The notes below the pieces were generated by a model. That model was not told the DNA's origin. It did no database searches and was given only the letters and a program-made list of their open reading frames with translations. Source: Polytrichum commune (lineage: Eukaryota; Streptophyta; Polytrichopsida; Polytrichales; Polytrichaceae). Taken from it: a DNA stretch of 64,000 bases. Shown here piece by piece: positions 44,886-57,054 of this stretch. The position numbers were made by a program, and so were the translations under genes. The stretch is from contig OX485808.1 in the NCBI GenBank assembly GCA_950295325.1, positions 17,502,527-17,566,526 of the forward strand, in the 5' to 3' direction. Position 1 is the stretch's first letter, and every line of letters starts with the position of its first letter.

Positions 44886-47178
44886 ATGTCGGACCGTGGA
44901 GCCCTCTCCGGATTGAAGGCGCCCAAACCCTCATCCCAGATACGGAATAGAAATGACTCACAGAAGCGTGTGAGAATGTTGCAAAACACGTACGAGGACG
45001 ACGACACCAACCATGACTACTTGAAAAGATGTCGACATCAATGACCTCGTCATTTCATCCTCCAACATCGTGGACCTTGGAGGCGATGACGACATCGATG
45101 AAGGCGAAGGGAATGTGAAGCCATTACAAATGCAAATGACAGAGCCGGAGGTAGAGATTCTGACTGTAAAGCGTGTCCTTTTACAAAGACAACGTGCATA
45201 ATATGCCCATTCATCTGGAAATGCGTTTGTTGATATGGATGTGACACTACGGAGCCATGCATCCGAGCAACGGAGTTGAGGGCGCAGGATATCAAAGCAA
45301 CAGCAAGACGAGGTATTCGTGAAAGAGCAACGCGGTAAGAAAATATACACCGTGGAGGTAGACATGAAAGGTAATTCTTGTGGCCAAAACTAGTCGTTAT
45401 GGTTGATTTGTTTGAGATGACATTCACAGGGCGTGAATTTTAGCGAGGATAATTACAACACTCATAAGACTTCTATATTATTAAATATAACACGTTTGAA
45501 TATGAAGGAGGTTTAAGGCGAGTCACAAAGGAGGCATTTCATGCAACACTGAAAGAACAACTGAAAATCAAGCGCTACCAATTGAAAAAAACTTTTCAAG
45601 CAGACAATAGCAAGCCGAAACATATTCGGCAAAATCATTGGGTTAATTTGTCTAAATTAATATCAGAAGACCGCAAACTCAAAGAGACCGAGAGGTTAAA
45701 GGGAAATTGAGCACATATAAAGAGGCCTTCAGTGGTGGGTCGCAGCGAGGAGGACATCACAACCAACCTGGTAAGAACAAATCTCTCAAGTATTGGTGAA
45801 AATATTATCCCTAAAGTATATTTTATCAGTATGTACAATATATTTATGCAAGGGAAGAATAAATTGCATGTTCAAAGAGTTCAGAATTGGAGAAGGCACC
45901 AACACGTGAGGAGATTGAGGCGGAACTTCAATCGCGGAAAGAATATGCAATACGAAGGGCATGCAAGAGCCACTTGTCCGATAGCTCCCGTAGAGGAGCC
46001 ATGGTAAATTTCAATTTTCCGTCGAGCCGTGTATCGAATGCGGGCGAAGACCGGGACCTACACAAACGTATGCTCGGGTTGGAAGAGAACATGAAAGTGA
46101 TAATGACCGCTCTCAAAATTAGAAGGGTGGATAACACAGACACCGCGAAGGAGAACATTAGAGCACTTGTTGGAGCTAATAATGTGGAAAATTTGTCCAT
46201 AGAAATTGCAAATGCAGATACACGCATGGAGTACATGTAGCATGAATTTAAGGAAAATTAGGTAATTGTAAGCACTCAGATAGTGGAGAGGGTTGAATGG
46301 AAGTGGCAGGAGGAGCACGAACATATGCAAAGAAGTATAAGATGTTTGGCAGTTGTATTAACAATGATATGTCTATTAATATATAAATATTAAATTAGTT
46401 GCAGTAGTCATGGTTGTGGACATTGTGATTAATGATATTCATGTTTGGAAATTCAATGACTAGTACTAGTCGTTCTGGAGTAGCACTGCAGAATATGCGG
46501 ACAATAATTATAAATTTACATTTGTAGAGGTTGAAGTTGGATGTACGAAATAACAATGGGCAAGTGAAAATATTCGCAGAACGAGGAGAAAACGGAAGAC
46601 CAACCTAAAGAGCAGAAGAATTAAACACCAACGAAAGGAAATGACGATGCAGAAGAAGGTGATGCAGTATGTGAATAGGAGGAACATTGATAAGTTTGCA
46701 AAAAAAAACTCGTATAACGGAGGTGGAGAGACTTCAAATTGCCGCAAGAGCTCAGGTCAATCCAACCAAACGCAGGGCAACCGCATGGGAGCAAAAAATG
46801 CCAAGGACTAAGATTGCACAACACAAAGGTGCAAAAAAAGTTGTAAGAAGTGTGAAAGATGCCGAGGAAGAACCACCACCGCCCTCTTCATTTTCGATGG
46901 AGGATGTAGTGAAAATAATGGGGTGTGAAGTGGATGAGGAAGGGAAACTAATTGCACACGGGAAGGTGATCAATGTTGAAGGAGGCTTCCAGCATGGAGT
47001 TTTAATTTATACAAGATGTGTGTCCGTGGAAGTGGAAAAATGTGAAGACAATGATTATGTTTTATTCAGGAGTGTCGAAATGGATGACCCGCCCATTCGG
47101 AGGATTAGAGAAGCCGTGGAAAACATCATTATATGGCCTACGGAGTTCGATGCCATGGCTGAATGTAGTTGTAATTGA
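44886..47178 (+). pseudogene. TnpA-like / plant transposase (Ptta/En/Spm) gene, decayed
   Basis: This is the accessory protein gene of the CACTA element. It opens MSDRGALSGLKAPKPSSQ and runs into an acidic stretch in another frame (VDLGGDDDIDEGEGNV). One extra A in the AAAA run at 45024-45027 explains that shift. From 45519 a frame gives RVTKEAFHATLKEQLKIKRY, NHWVNLSKLISEDRKLKETE and RPSVVGRSEEDI, interrupted by a TGA at 45708. This matches the layout of the plant Transposase_24 core, which ends in a Ser/Gly-Arg-Ser motif. KAPTREEIEAELQSRK at about 45890 is the usual next block, with a coiled-coil region after it. The last frame (to 47178) gives GKLIAHGKVINVEGG and ends IIIWPTEFDAMAE, like the C-terminal Tnp1/En/Spm domain. 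Introns separate some parts. At least one frameshift and one stop suggest inactivity. Confidence 0.7.
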
Positions 47179-47389
47179 CTGCATTAATAAACGTTGGGTA
47201 TAAGGTGGATAGTATATAATAAAAATCTGCAAAGAAAAACGAGTTTGTGGGTTTGTGGATGAATTTTTTCAATATATCAACCAAACATATTCAATTTATA
47301 CAGTCCAACCTATGTATTCATGTTTTGTTGTGCATTGTTGGAATATTTTTACTATGCTTAGTCAGATTTTGTTACAAGGTGTTCAAATA

Positions 47390-48064
47390 TCATGACTATA
47401 TTTGCGAATATGATGGCGCAAAATATTTATTAATGATGACAATATTTAGTCATCATGTATATTGCAGAAGTACAATCCTTATGAATTTAAACTTCGATGA
47501 TTTTGCAAATGGTATTAGTTGTTGACAAACGTAATGACTACATATAAGGACTTAAATTCAAACACTGACTACAACACGAAAAACATTGAGCAGCCCCTCG
47601 AAATGTAAAGCGCCAAATGTGACTACTTTTGGAAAGAGATCATGTATCATATGACTATTATTAGTCACAATATGACTAAAACCAATTGTAGATGAACAAA
47701 TGTACATCACAAATTAACACTGGTAGAAAAGACCATATAGTCGTGCAAATACATAACATTATTAATTACAATCATGTAGTGATCACTACTTCCAATCAAA
47801 TGACTATATATAGTCACATACAAATGATTAAATATAGTGAGAAAAGACGAGGCATTGAGGTGCGGCCCAAAACAAGGTCCCAAACCCCATGGATAACGAT
47901 CCGTGGAGAACAAAAACTGTCTGATATGACCGTAGTCATTTTGTCTGGAGCGACTGGTCCGACATGACCAGGTTGAGGACTTGAAATGGTGCTAGTCAGT
48001 AGTGCACTTTACTACCTGTTTTAGTCATAAACCCCAGTCATTTTTTCGTGTTTTCCTTGTAGTG
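47390..48064 (+). repeat. Right subterminal TGACTA repeats of the CACTA element
   Basis: TGACTA occurs at 47393, 47535, 47566, 47620, 47652, 47673 and 47801. Its complement TAGTCA occurs at 47448, 47662, 47811, 47933 and 47993, with a further copy at 48022. Some pairs form small palindromes (TGACTATATATAGTCA at 47801-47816). About 0.3 occurrences would be expected by chance. Such clusters are the binding sites of TnpA proteins in known En/Spm elements. Confidence 0.75.
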
Positions 48065-48608
48065 CAACTTATTTTCAATTCATCCAAATGCCAATTATTG
48101 AAATAAAGTTTGGTATGATTTTGCATCCTAACAAGCCTATGATGAAATATTGTCGTGGATGATTGAAATTTGGATGAAAAACCACGTAGTAAGTGACAAT
48201 ACATGCACCACTGTACATCTATAATGGCCAAAACACTTTTACAAGGAATGACAAATATTGTTAGGTTAACATTTAGTGTTGGTGACACTATCCCGCGGTT
48301 TACAATTAGTATTTAGCAAGACAATTAGAATTGGTGACAATAAATATTATATTTAGTGTCGTTCAATGCAACATCTAGTACCTTCTAGTGACTGTTTTTG
48401 CAAATGATTGGATTAATTTTGATTGTAAGTATGAACTCCTTAAATTTACTTGGAATTGAGGCGCACCTCAGTCACTTGATATTAATGTTTGTTCCATTTG
48501 AGCCCACTTCCTTTGAATGTACCTAGTACTCCAACTCATAACAAATAGGTAAATTATTGTGTATTCTCAACCTTACATCACCACAACTGACAACATGCTC
48601 CACTTTAG

Positions 48609-48655
<47 letters not shown>

Positions 48656-49062
48656 ACAATTTTTGAGTCAAAAGGATCAACTTCGTTGAAGCATATAGAC
48701 AATTCTAGGCAATTCTAATCATAATGCTCCTAATCAAAATTGTCAAACACATCTTTCAAAAAAAGATCTGAAATATATTGACACAATATGGTTGATGGAT
48801 CAAAAGTGTGTCCAAGATGAAGATTTGAAGTAGACCAAAGAGGTGATTGAATGTTGAGTTGAATGACCATTTTATTTTTTTCAAAGTGCTCAATTCTGGT
48901 AAAGCCTTGAAAGTTGGTCACTTTGGACTTGAAATGTTATTGAAAAAAAAAAACACCGTCCATTATCACCACCTATTTGAAAGCAAAGATTCATATTGAA
49001 TTCCCCAACTACATAAAAGGAAGCTCCATCGTACCTTGACCTAGAACTATTGACAATAGTCA
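48065..49062. other. Spacer with TTG microsatellite; GPAT 3' flank
   Basis: No gene seen. A (TTG)n tract of about 15 units covers 48610-48655. TTTATT near 48873 (AATAAA on the minus strand) is about 190 bases past the GPAT stop codon and is a plausible polyadenylation signal for it. Confidence 0.5.
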
Positions 49063-51746
49063 TTAAGAACCAAGTGAGACTTGGGATTTTGGGGCCACAG
49101 AGCCATCATTCCCACAAAGCATGGTGTACTTGTCTTTTCGTGTGTAATTCGTGCACTTGAACCCCAATGCTTGTGACAAAACCCGTTGAATGTAGTTTGC
49201 AACCTCAAAGGAGGATTTCCCTCCCGCACATGTGAGCTCCACCGGCAACTCATTCAAGAATGTAACCTACAAAAGAACCAAACACAAATGGCATTCATAC
49301 AAATGAGTTAAAATGCAAGCATGTAGCATGGCATTAACATGAGTTCACATCACCTTAACAACTATTGACATGTTTGGGAATGTAATGAATGATTGGTACA
49401 TGTGATGAAGTATGATACCTATGTAAATTGCAAATTGGAATATAGAAGTTTAACATGCTTCAATTTATATTCAAGCAAAGCTATGAGAAATACTCCTACC
49501 TCATATATAGGTCGTGGATTCATGAAGAAATAGAAGGGGTCCAAGCTTTTCCTCCCCCGTGCTGTGGTTCCATGGAACATGCTCATCTTGGCATTCATGG
49601 CCACAGGCACAATGTGATTGGAAAGCTCCGCGAAGAGTGCACTGAACCGCAAGAGGTAAGGTTCACGACATGTGGTGCCCTCTGGGCATAACGCCAAGTC
49701 GCCCTCTTGCAACAAACCCTTGATGTTGGTGGCATCCTTCTCACGGTTCCGTGTCAAAGGCACTGTTCGGATGGGTGACAAGAGCTCTGATAAACGGCTT
49801 ATGCTATATGTGACAGCCGTGACAGGCCGCCGCAATGCCACACCCACCATGACAGGGTCCAAGAGTGTACGGTGGGTGCACACGTACATGACACCTTTCC
49901 GGTCATCATGATTATGGGTCATCACTGGAGGGTTTCCATGGACGATGACGCCAACCCCCAAGAACTTGTAGACAATTGCTAGGCAACTAATAGGTAGAAT
50001 GACACCCACAAAGATGCGCAGGATGGCCAAGATGGTGCCAATCGGGAACCATAGTAACGTCAAAAGGGCCACACACACAGTTGGCCGTTGTACCAATCGA
50101 CCATCGTGGAAGACCACCGCTTGTATGAGTGTCTCTTGTGATGCGGCCTTAACTGTGTTGTCTGGAGGAACAATATACGCCTCCTATAACATCACACAAA
50201 TAAAGGTCAATAAACACTTAAGGTCAGTTTGTGCAAGCATGTGTCCAAAAACCTACAATAAAAAAAAATAACAACTTGGCAATGAATGAATCACACATAC
50301 TAGTGATTACCAAATATAAGTAATTATCGTCATACACTCGTATTATGATAAATATCATCAAGCATCAATATAGGTCAAAATTTCTCTAAACTTTTTATCA
50401 TCACATGTGTATAATAATAAAAACACATGGATTAAATCATCAATGATCTTGGATAATCATCAACAATCATCCATGACAAATTGATTCTTGAAAAAAAAAA
50501 ACTTTTGCAATTTGCATGTCTTTGCTTTAGTAGGCATCATGAAATTATGTGCCTTTACGAGGAGAGTACTTAATACTTTATTAAATACTTAATTGCTCCA
50601 TTGAATAATTATGTTTGCCCACCTTATAATTGAGAGGATTGTATAAATATATGAAGAAACTCTCAACCCATGCTAATGTTGGAAGACTAATCTTTTCATT
50701 GCTATGATAGGCTGATCATCAATGTTGTTATTGACATTCATGTTTTTCTCGCAATTCGTACAAATACTTTTTAGCCTCATCATCTTGATTGGGTGACCAA
50801 TGATCTAAATATGTGGAAAGGTTTTGGAATCTCTAAGAATCTTCAATGAAAAGAAAATCATAACATGGGTTGCAACTAGTTGTTAGAAAATTGTTCGCCT
50901 CTAAGATGTTGTGCAGACATAATGTATGAAGTTATACTTATTATATAACATAAATGAATAGAATTCACCAAATTTACTTGTATTGCAAGCATATCTTGTT
51001 TAATGTCTTTAGTCGAACCAGTTATTTCATATTCTTTTGTGCTAGACTTGCAATGAAACATTCAAATTTAGACATTCAGAGAAAGAATCAAGTTGTCATA
51101 CCTTACAAAGTGACATGAAAGGATAGTCGGTAACACGGTCACCTAACCCAACATCCGGAAACTCGTTTTCAAACTCATTCCTGAGAACCTCCTCCTTCTT
51201 GCTTCCCACCAACACTCCGGGACCACAAAGTAGGCCGGTCGCAATCCCATTAGAAGTGGAATGAAGCTCAGTGCCCAACACTTTATCAACTCCTAGATAT
51301 GTCTTTGCGAATGGCTCAGCCATGATCCGTGGCGTCGCAGTCAAGATGTATCGCTTGCCAAACGAAGACAGAACCCGCCACGTCTCGGGGTGCACATCCT
51401 CGGCATAGAATTTGGGCAAAGTAGCACGGGCGATGGACTCAATGTCGACCATGCGAAGGCCAGCGAATGACACAAATATCAGGATGCGGATGCCCACGGA
51501 CTCGGAGATGAAGTGGTAGAAAAACCAACACAGGGGGGACATGAGGAGGAGCAGAGTTGCCCTCGCGAGGCCACCCCCTTCAAATGCCATCAACATGAAG
51601 TACGGGAACGAGCTCCGACCCCGCACAACGGTGCCATCGAGGTCAGAGATCACTGTTTGCTTCATTCGACCCTCATTGCTGCAATTTTTGATGGAGTCAA
51701 ATGGCTCTTTGCTAGGAAAAGGAGGTCCCACACGCCGTCGCGCCAT
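49063..51746 (-). CDS. Glycerol-3-phosphate acyltransferase, GPAT4/6/8 type
   Basis: This is an ER-membrane sn-2 glycerol-3-phosphate acyltransferase that, in land plants, makes monoacylglycerol precursors of cutin. Exons are 51746-51102, 50183-49500 and 49266-49063, phase 0 throughout, giving 510 residues; relatives are about 500. The N-terminal HAD-like phosphatase domain has motif I DLDGT at 35-39 and motif [12 protein letters not shown] from 202. Asp35, Asp37, Asp203 and Asp207 are present, so the phosphatase looks active, as in GPAT4/6/8 and unlike GPAT5/7. Hydrophobic segments lie near residues 55-80 and 250-290. The acyltransferase block I HRTLLD (His319, Asp324) and PEGT (382-385) are intact, followed by VPVAMN. 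The start ATG has GGTATGGCGC context and no in-frame extension is needed. No damage seen. Confidence 0.93.
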
Positions 51747-54343
51747 ACCTGGATGATCAATTATACCCCCAACACAATGTCACATGTAGTTGGAAATGTT
51801 TTTGAGCCTCTAAAACTTAAGTATGTGCATCTTGAAGAGATGTTCAGAGGTCCATGATTGTGTCAAAGGAAAACTCAACTGGTTTTGACTCTATGGTGTC
51901 ATTTATGTTGGTTAAAATTTCAACATCAATCAACGAAGTATACATGATTAATTTGAAACTAAGGTATTTGGAACGATTCAAAAGCTTGCAATCACGCTTT
52001 GGATTTAGTTCATGAACAAAATGGCTTTCCACAACCTTCATTTGAAACAACTTTCTCTAAACTTGCAGATCGATTGGTTTGATAAAGCTAGCCCATTTAC
52101 CTTTGCATTTACATTCTAGTAGTGAGGAGAAAAACCAAAGCTTGTTTGAAAACATGTCTTTGTGGAAAGTGTAAATTCCTTATCTTGGAAAACCTGGAGA
52201 CTAATTTATGGGAACCAAGTTTTTCTCAGATGCGACGTCCTCCTCATGTTTGTTAATGATTATTTCAACTTTGTAGAAATTTGGCTTAAGGAGGTAATAA
52301 TTTTCAACGTTTGCAAATGGTAATAGTTGCGTAGTTTCTCACATGTTGCGCATGGTGGCTCTGGCTCCATTGCCGACAAACTCGTCGCTCATGATTCTTG
52401 CTTCTATTTTAGGATCCGCCGTGTGACCCCATTTCCAAAGGTCATGTGAGCTTGGAATTGGAATTGTGGCAACCTTGTGGAGTTGTTGAGTGGCCTCGGG
52501 CTCTCTGACAATTCACCTTATACAATTTCTTTTCCAAATCAGACATTTGTTGCCATAATACGAGTGAGAGAGAAAGAGTCAATTGAATGTTGGCGTAAAT
52601 TAGAGACGCTTCACCTATGGGTATAATTTTGGCTCGTATGTAAGCCTGAGATGAACTTACAAAGCCAGGTCATGTGCCATGAGCTATTGATGCTCCTTCG
52701 AGAGGTGGTCTCTAGATATGCCCTAATAGCTTGAAATAACCTAGTTTTCATCAATATTTTTGGACCTCTTCTGTGCTACTCAACAATTTAGTTGGATTCA
52801 ATTTCCAAGAACAACAAGAAAATGTATGTATGGGTAGTTGGGATTTTGGGTCTTTTAAGGGTTGGTGTAGTCTAACGAGGTGCAAGTTGAGCACCTGCAA
52901 TTACGCTTTGAAAAACCCATTGTTTGTGTCATTCAATATGTTCTCTGTCGATCACGGCAAAGCTTGGAGACCTTAGTCATGTCAAGAAATTGTCAACATT
53001 AGGCATGTTGTTAGAAAACATCTTAAAGTTTTGTTGGGAAAGAATTGTTTGTTCACACAACTACGTATTCATACCATGTGCTACAATTCCAACACGTGAA
53101 AGCTCATTGTTTCCCTTCAAAAGTTGACTCATTTTATACAAATTTTCCAAACCCTAAATCTCTCTTCCATGTTTAATTTTTAAGAATCGTATTGCACTTT
53201 ACATGAGTGATTTTCATCATAATTGAATGTCAAGAAACCCATAGTTGATTGTCAAACCTAGATTCTAGATTGCTTTGTCACCTCCAAGTCATAGCAACTC
53301 AAAATATTTAGACTTTTCAAAAATAATAGCCCATGACACCAAGCATATCATAAATGTCATACCTTGCAATCCCTCACTTGTGTTGGTATGCCATTATCCA
53401 TTTTTCCTTCAATAACAACTCATACAATTGTCTATGCTCTCATAACTTGAGTTACACTATTGTTGTCCTAACCAAAGTGTCTTTGTAAAACCACTGGTGT
53501 TTGCTTCAATGACAGAAGACAACATGAGATTAAGAAAAGCGTGTTTGCAATAATCATACCTCAACCATACATGTGCTCTCGGGTGTTTCCAACACGTGTG
53601 AGAGGAAGATTACTTGGTGAGAAGTGCATTATTCTATTGCAATGTTGACCTTTGATTGCACCGTTTTGCCCCCAAACTCCCTATTTCGCACCTTTTCGTG
53701 TTCATAATTCAATTCGCAACCTTTGGGGCTTCAAGTGCACCCTTTCGCCTCCAAGAATACATCAACAACTTGTATATATATCCCACTCCCGTATTTGTTC
53801 TTTTTATAATGACATCATCATGTATACATTTAGGCAGGGGCAGGTGGGTAATGATACAATTACCCTTCCAAAGTTCCAAAGCAGCCGTCCATCCATGACG
53901 GCATGTTCAACAGAGGGTTTGGAGATAGGAGTGAGATAGTTTTTCATATGCTCAGGTGCAACTGGTTGGGACAACATGGGTCCAAACTATGTTACACAAT
54001 ACGTTATGGGCAGGTGCTGATATAATCGTTGTTCCAAAATTTCAAAACGATCAAAGTGTTGACAACAATGTGTTGAGCAACCGATGCAAGGTTGTCAACC
54101 TAGGACACAAATTCATATGCGCTAGTGCAATGAACCAAGACTAAACTAATCACATATACATTTCAACAACCTACATCAAAGGTGGGTGGACACTGACACA
54201 ATCACCCTCCCAAATATCCAAAACTGCCACCTGTCGACAACAACATGTTCAACAGAGAGTTAGGGGACAACATGGAACATTAATGCATATGCACAAGTGC
54301 AACAGGCTGAGACAGTGTGGATTTGAACTAGTGAGCCTGCATA
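51747..54343. other. Spacer, GPAT promoter side
   Basis: About 2.6 kb without a supported gene. The first few hundred bases should include the GPAT promoter, but no defined motif stands out. Short frames such as plus 53652-53939 lack coding character. Confidence 0.5.
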
Positions 54344-54748
54344 TAAGCCTCGGCAAGGTAAGGTAGACCACCGGTTGTTACCCGGTAAAATGGTAAAAGT
54401 TAGTGGTAAAGGGTGAAGGGTAGACAACAGGTAAAGTAGCGGGTAGAGTAAAGGTAAAGCCGAACGGAATATCCGATTGCCCGGTAATTACAAGTAATTG
54501 GATAAATTATTTATTATGGCCCCAGTGCCCTAATTGTTTGCACAACGGAGTCCGCCTTGAGCTTTGAGTGATCACCATAAAATGTCCCACGGATTCCATC
54601 ATTTTACCGGGTGATTTACCCGGTTGAAGGGGTAGGGAAAGGTAAAGGTAAAGGAAGGCGTGGGCGATTCGGGTAAGGGTAATGGGAAGGTAAAGGTAGA
54701 GGACAATGTATTACCCGTTAACCTTTTACCTTACCTTGCCGAGGCTTA
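54344..54748. mobile_element. 405-bp MITE with perfect inverted ends and 7-8 bp target duplication
   Basis: The element begins TAAGCCTCGGCAAGGTAAGG (22 matching bases in all) and ends with the exact reverse complement at 54727-54748. CCTGCAT flanks both sides (54336-54342 and 54749-54755), with the eighth base differing (A/G). The interior is built of GGTAAAG and ACCCGG-like words in both orientations and has no gene. The duplication length suggests a hAT-type non-autonomous element. Confidence 0.85.
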
Positions 54749-57054
54749 CCTGCATGGCAACATATTGCTTGAAACCATCCATGAAGATGTGTTGATTCAA
54801 GTAAGACACACTTAGAAGATGTGGCCGATTCTCAAATAGGTGGCACTTCATTCAGTTAAGGGACAAATGATGAGTTATACTCCAACATCCACTTTGTAGA
54901 CTCAAATACTCAACTATTCCACTTTAGTTAGGTACTTTGCTAACCAACATTAAGTTCATTTCATGCCACATGGATTAGTTCAAATGTTCCAACCAGCCAT
55001 TGTATGACACATGGCACAACTCACATAGAAAATAATGCTCTGTGCCAAAACTAAGAAGGTACCCCAGTAACCAACATGTCCTCCATATGAAAATGCAATA
55101 GACGAAAATGTAGGATCAGAAGGACTTCATAGGAAATCAAGCATCATTCCATGCGATTAAGAAGATGACCGATTGAGAATTTGAGTGGGCATCTCTCAAT
55201 GTGCACCTCAAAAGAAAACTGACCTATAAAATCGGACTCATGTGAGGAAGTTAAAAAATTTAATCCAATTTCCTATGAAGCAATTTTGTTTCACAGCATC
55301 CACACATGCTCACTTTATTGTTACAAGGTAAGGACGCAGTTTCTGAGGGTTACTAAAATGACAGATGAGGCTAACTAAAGTAATGTACTTGGCGTTTCAA
55401 AATCCAGGCCAATATTAAGATTCTCAGCACTGCTCATGAGGTTCTCATTCCAATATCTCGAGCACTCTTTCCTGTGACTCAATTCAGTACTCCAAGTGAC
55501 TCCAACATCTGGAGTACTCAGAGCAAGTGCAATGCTAATGCTAATCGTGACCTCAAAGTGGAGTGGACTCGGAATAGCAGCTCCCCCACCTTGCAAAATC
55601 TCCATGATCGGGACTTGTAACTGCCAATTTTGCATGCTAACCAGACGCCAAATGCCTCCAATTTCCTGTTCCAAAGACAAAAACAGCACATGCACTAAAT
55701 GAGGAAGATAACAATTTTCCTATGCTGACTAGATTGTTATTGACCTACATTTTGTGCTCACCCTGTAACTGACAACAAATAGCGAAATTCTCTCAGCCTT
55801 AGACTACTTCAGACTACCATCTTTGAGCCAATACGCATCTTCATGCCTCGAGAAAATGCTACATTTATTTCATGAGGTTTTCTTGCAAAAAGCAACAGCT
55901 GACTGGAAAACTTTGTACGAGAGGATAATATGATGGTTCACCTGTAATCACACTCCTGCAAGATAATTTACAGGTGGTTGTTCCAATTGAAGTGTAGCTC
56001 CTCTGAAATAACATAGCATAAAGAGAATAAATGCCATCAGCCTTTGAAGTTATTAATACAGTGCAAGAAAATGACAATGTCATGGACGACCACCATTATA
56101 CAGAACTGACACAAGTAAAGCCTAATGCAAATTTATATCTTCAGTAAATATTCCTATTTCTAACTACTAAAATCTGCAAATTACTGGTCGTACAAAACAT
56201 TTGGGAGTCAAAGTGATGCAAGAACCCAATCGCAAAGATTCAATAGCAGAGAGTGCTGTACAAGAATAAGATTTTGCATTTCAACAGACATGCTCATTAT
56301 AGCAGTCCCACAATCACAATGAGGACATCCTCTACAATTGATGTGTTTGCAAACTACATTGCAAATGACATAGCACTCGCTGAATACTTGTTGCAAGGTT
56401 TGAGTTATTACTTCAGATTTGGTCCTGATTTGTGCGTCAGCACAAGGTTGAAGCATATAGTATCTACAGTTGTGAGGATGCCCCATGCATGTAATGAAGT
56501 CCGTCAGAGGAGCCAAACCAGACACCCCAAGTGAAGTTGCTTTCAAAGGGTGGCTCTTCCCAGTATCCACCCCCTTGCAGGTGACTTCGTGAACCTGAAT
56601 AAAGGGACCAAAAACACTCATTAAATCTTCTCTTTGTTCACAAATCACAACTTCATCTTGGGTCCTTTCAACCACTCTTTTCCCTGGTTGCAATCTTAAT
56701 CGTTAGTACCTATGCTCGGTTGCAAAATTTAGAAACTGTAGAAACTCCCTAAACAACCACTACCTCAAATTCAATTGGGAATAGGTCCACTAGCTTGACC
56801 GTTTAATGGTCAGTCCATTAATGTGTTGGTGAGCATCTAGGAAGCTTCCTTTGAATAGATTTGGCCATGAAATATCATCCATCAACCACAAAAGCCATGG
56901 CTAGGCCATAACAGGGCCACTCATCCTACTGCAAAAACTTGAGCTGGAAATAATAGACAACGTGAGAAATATTGACAATCATTCTAGCAACAACATAGTC
57001 GATTAACAACCTTCCAGCACTGAGCATGTGCCAATACTCCCCAAGCAATACATG
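54749..57054. other. Spacer downstream of DCAF4, with possible exons
   Basis: No gene can be established. On the minus strand 55675-55375 is an open frame behind an acceptor-like CTTTGGAACAG, listed separately. A 161-codon frame at 56693-56208 starts at TTG, is Cys-rich and resembles nothing I know. The first part may be the DCAF4 3' untranslated region. Confidence 0.35.
55375..55675 (-). CDS. Possible terminal exon of an unidentified gene
   Basis: After a polypyrimidine tract and GGAACAG on the minus strand, the frame reads EIGGIWRLVSMQNWQLQVPI, continues for about 100 codons with protein-like composition (GGGAAIPSPLHFEV), and stops at 55375. I do not recognise the product and could not assemble upstream exons with confidence. 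Candidate pieces at about 56010-55940 and 56592-56480 remain unproven. It may be chance. Confidence 0.25.

Larger units (their letters stand above)
42789..48064 (+). mobile_element. CACTA (En/Spm) DNA transposon, 5,276 bp
   Basis: The left end reads CACTACAAGGAGAGCACGG and then AAAAAT. The right end, on the opposite strand, reads CACTACAAGGAAAACACGA and then AAAAAT: 22 of 25 bases match. The trinucleotide CAA flanks both ends (42786-42788 and 48065-48067), the 3-bp target duplication expected for this superfamily. The right subterminal 640 bp carries twelve TGACTA/TAGTCA hexamers, like the subterminal repeats bound by TnpA-type proteins. A decayed TnpA-like gene lies at 44886-47178 (+). No TnpD-type transposase (the usual second gene) is visible, so this copy is probably non-autonomous. 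The left third includes a GC-rich block unlike the rest. Confidence 0.87.

Noticed and set aside
56208-56693. 161-codon minus-strand frame
   Set aside because: It starts at TTG, is rich in Cys and His without a zinc-finger pattern, and no splice model links it to a gene. It is mentioned as a weak candidate only.
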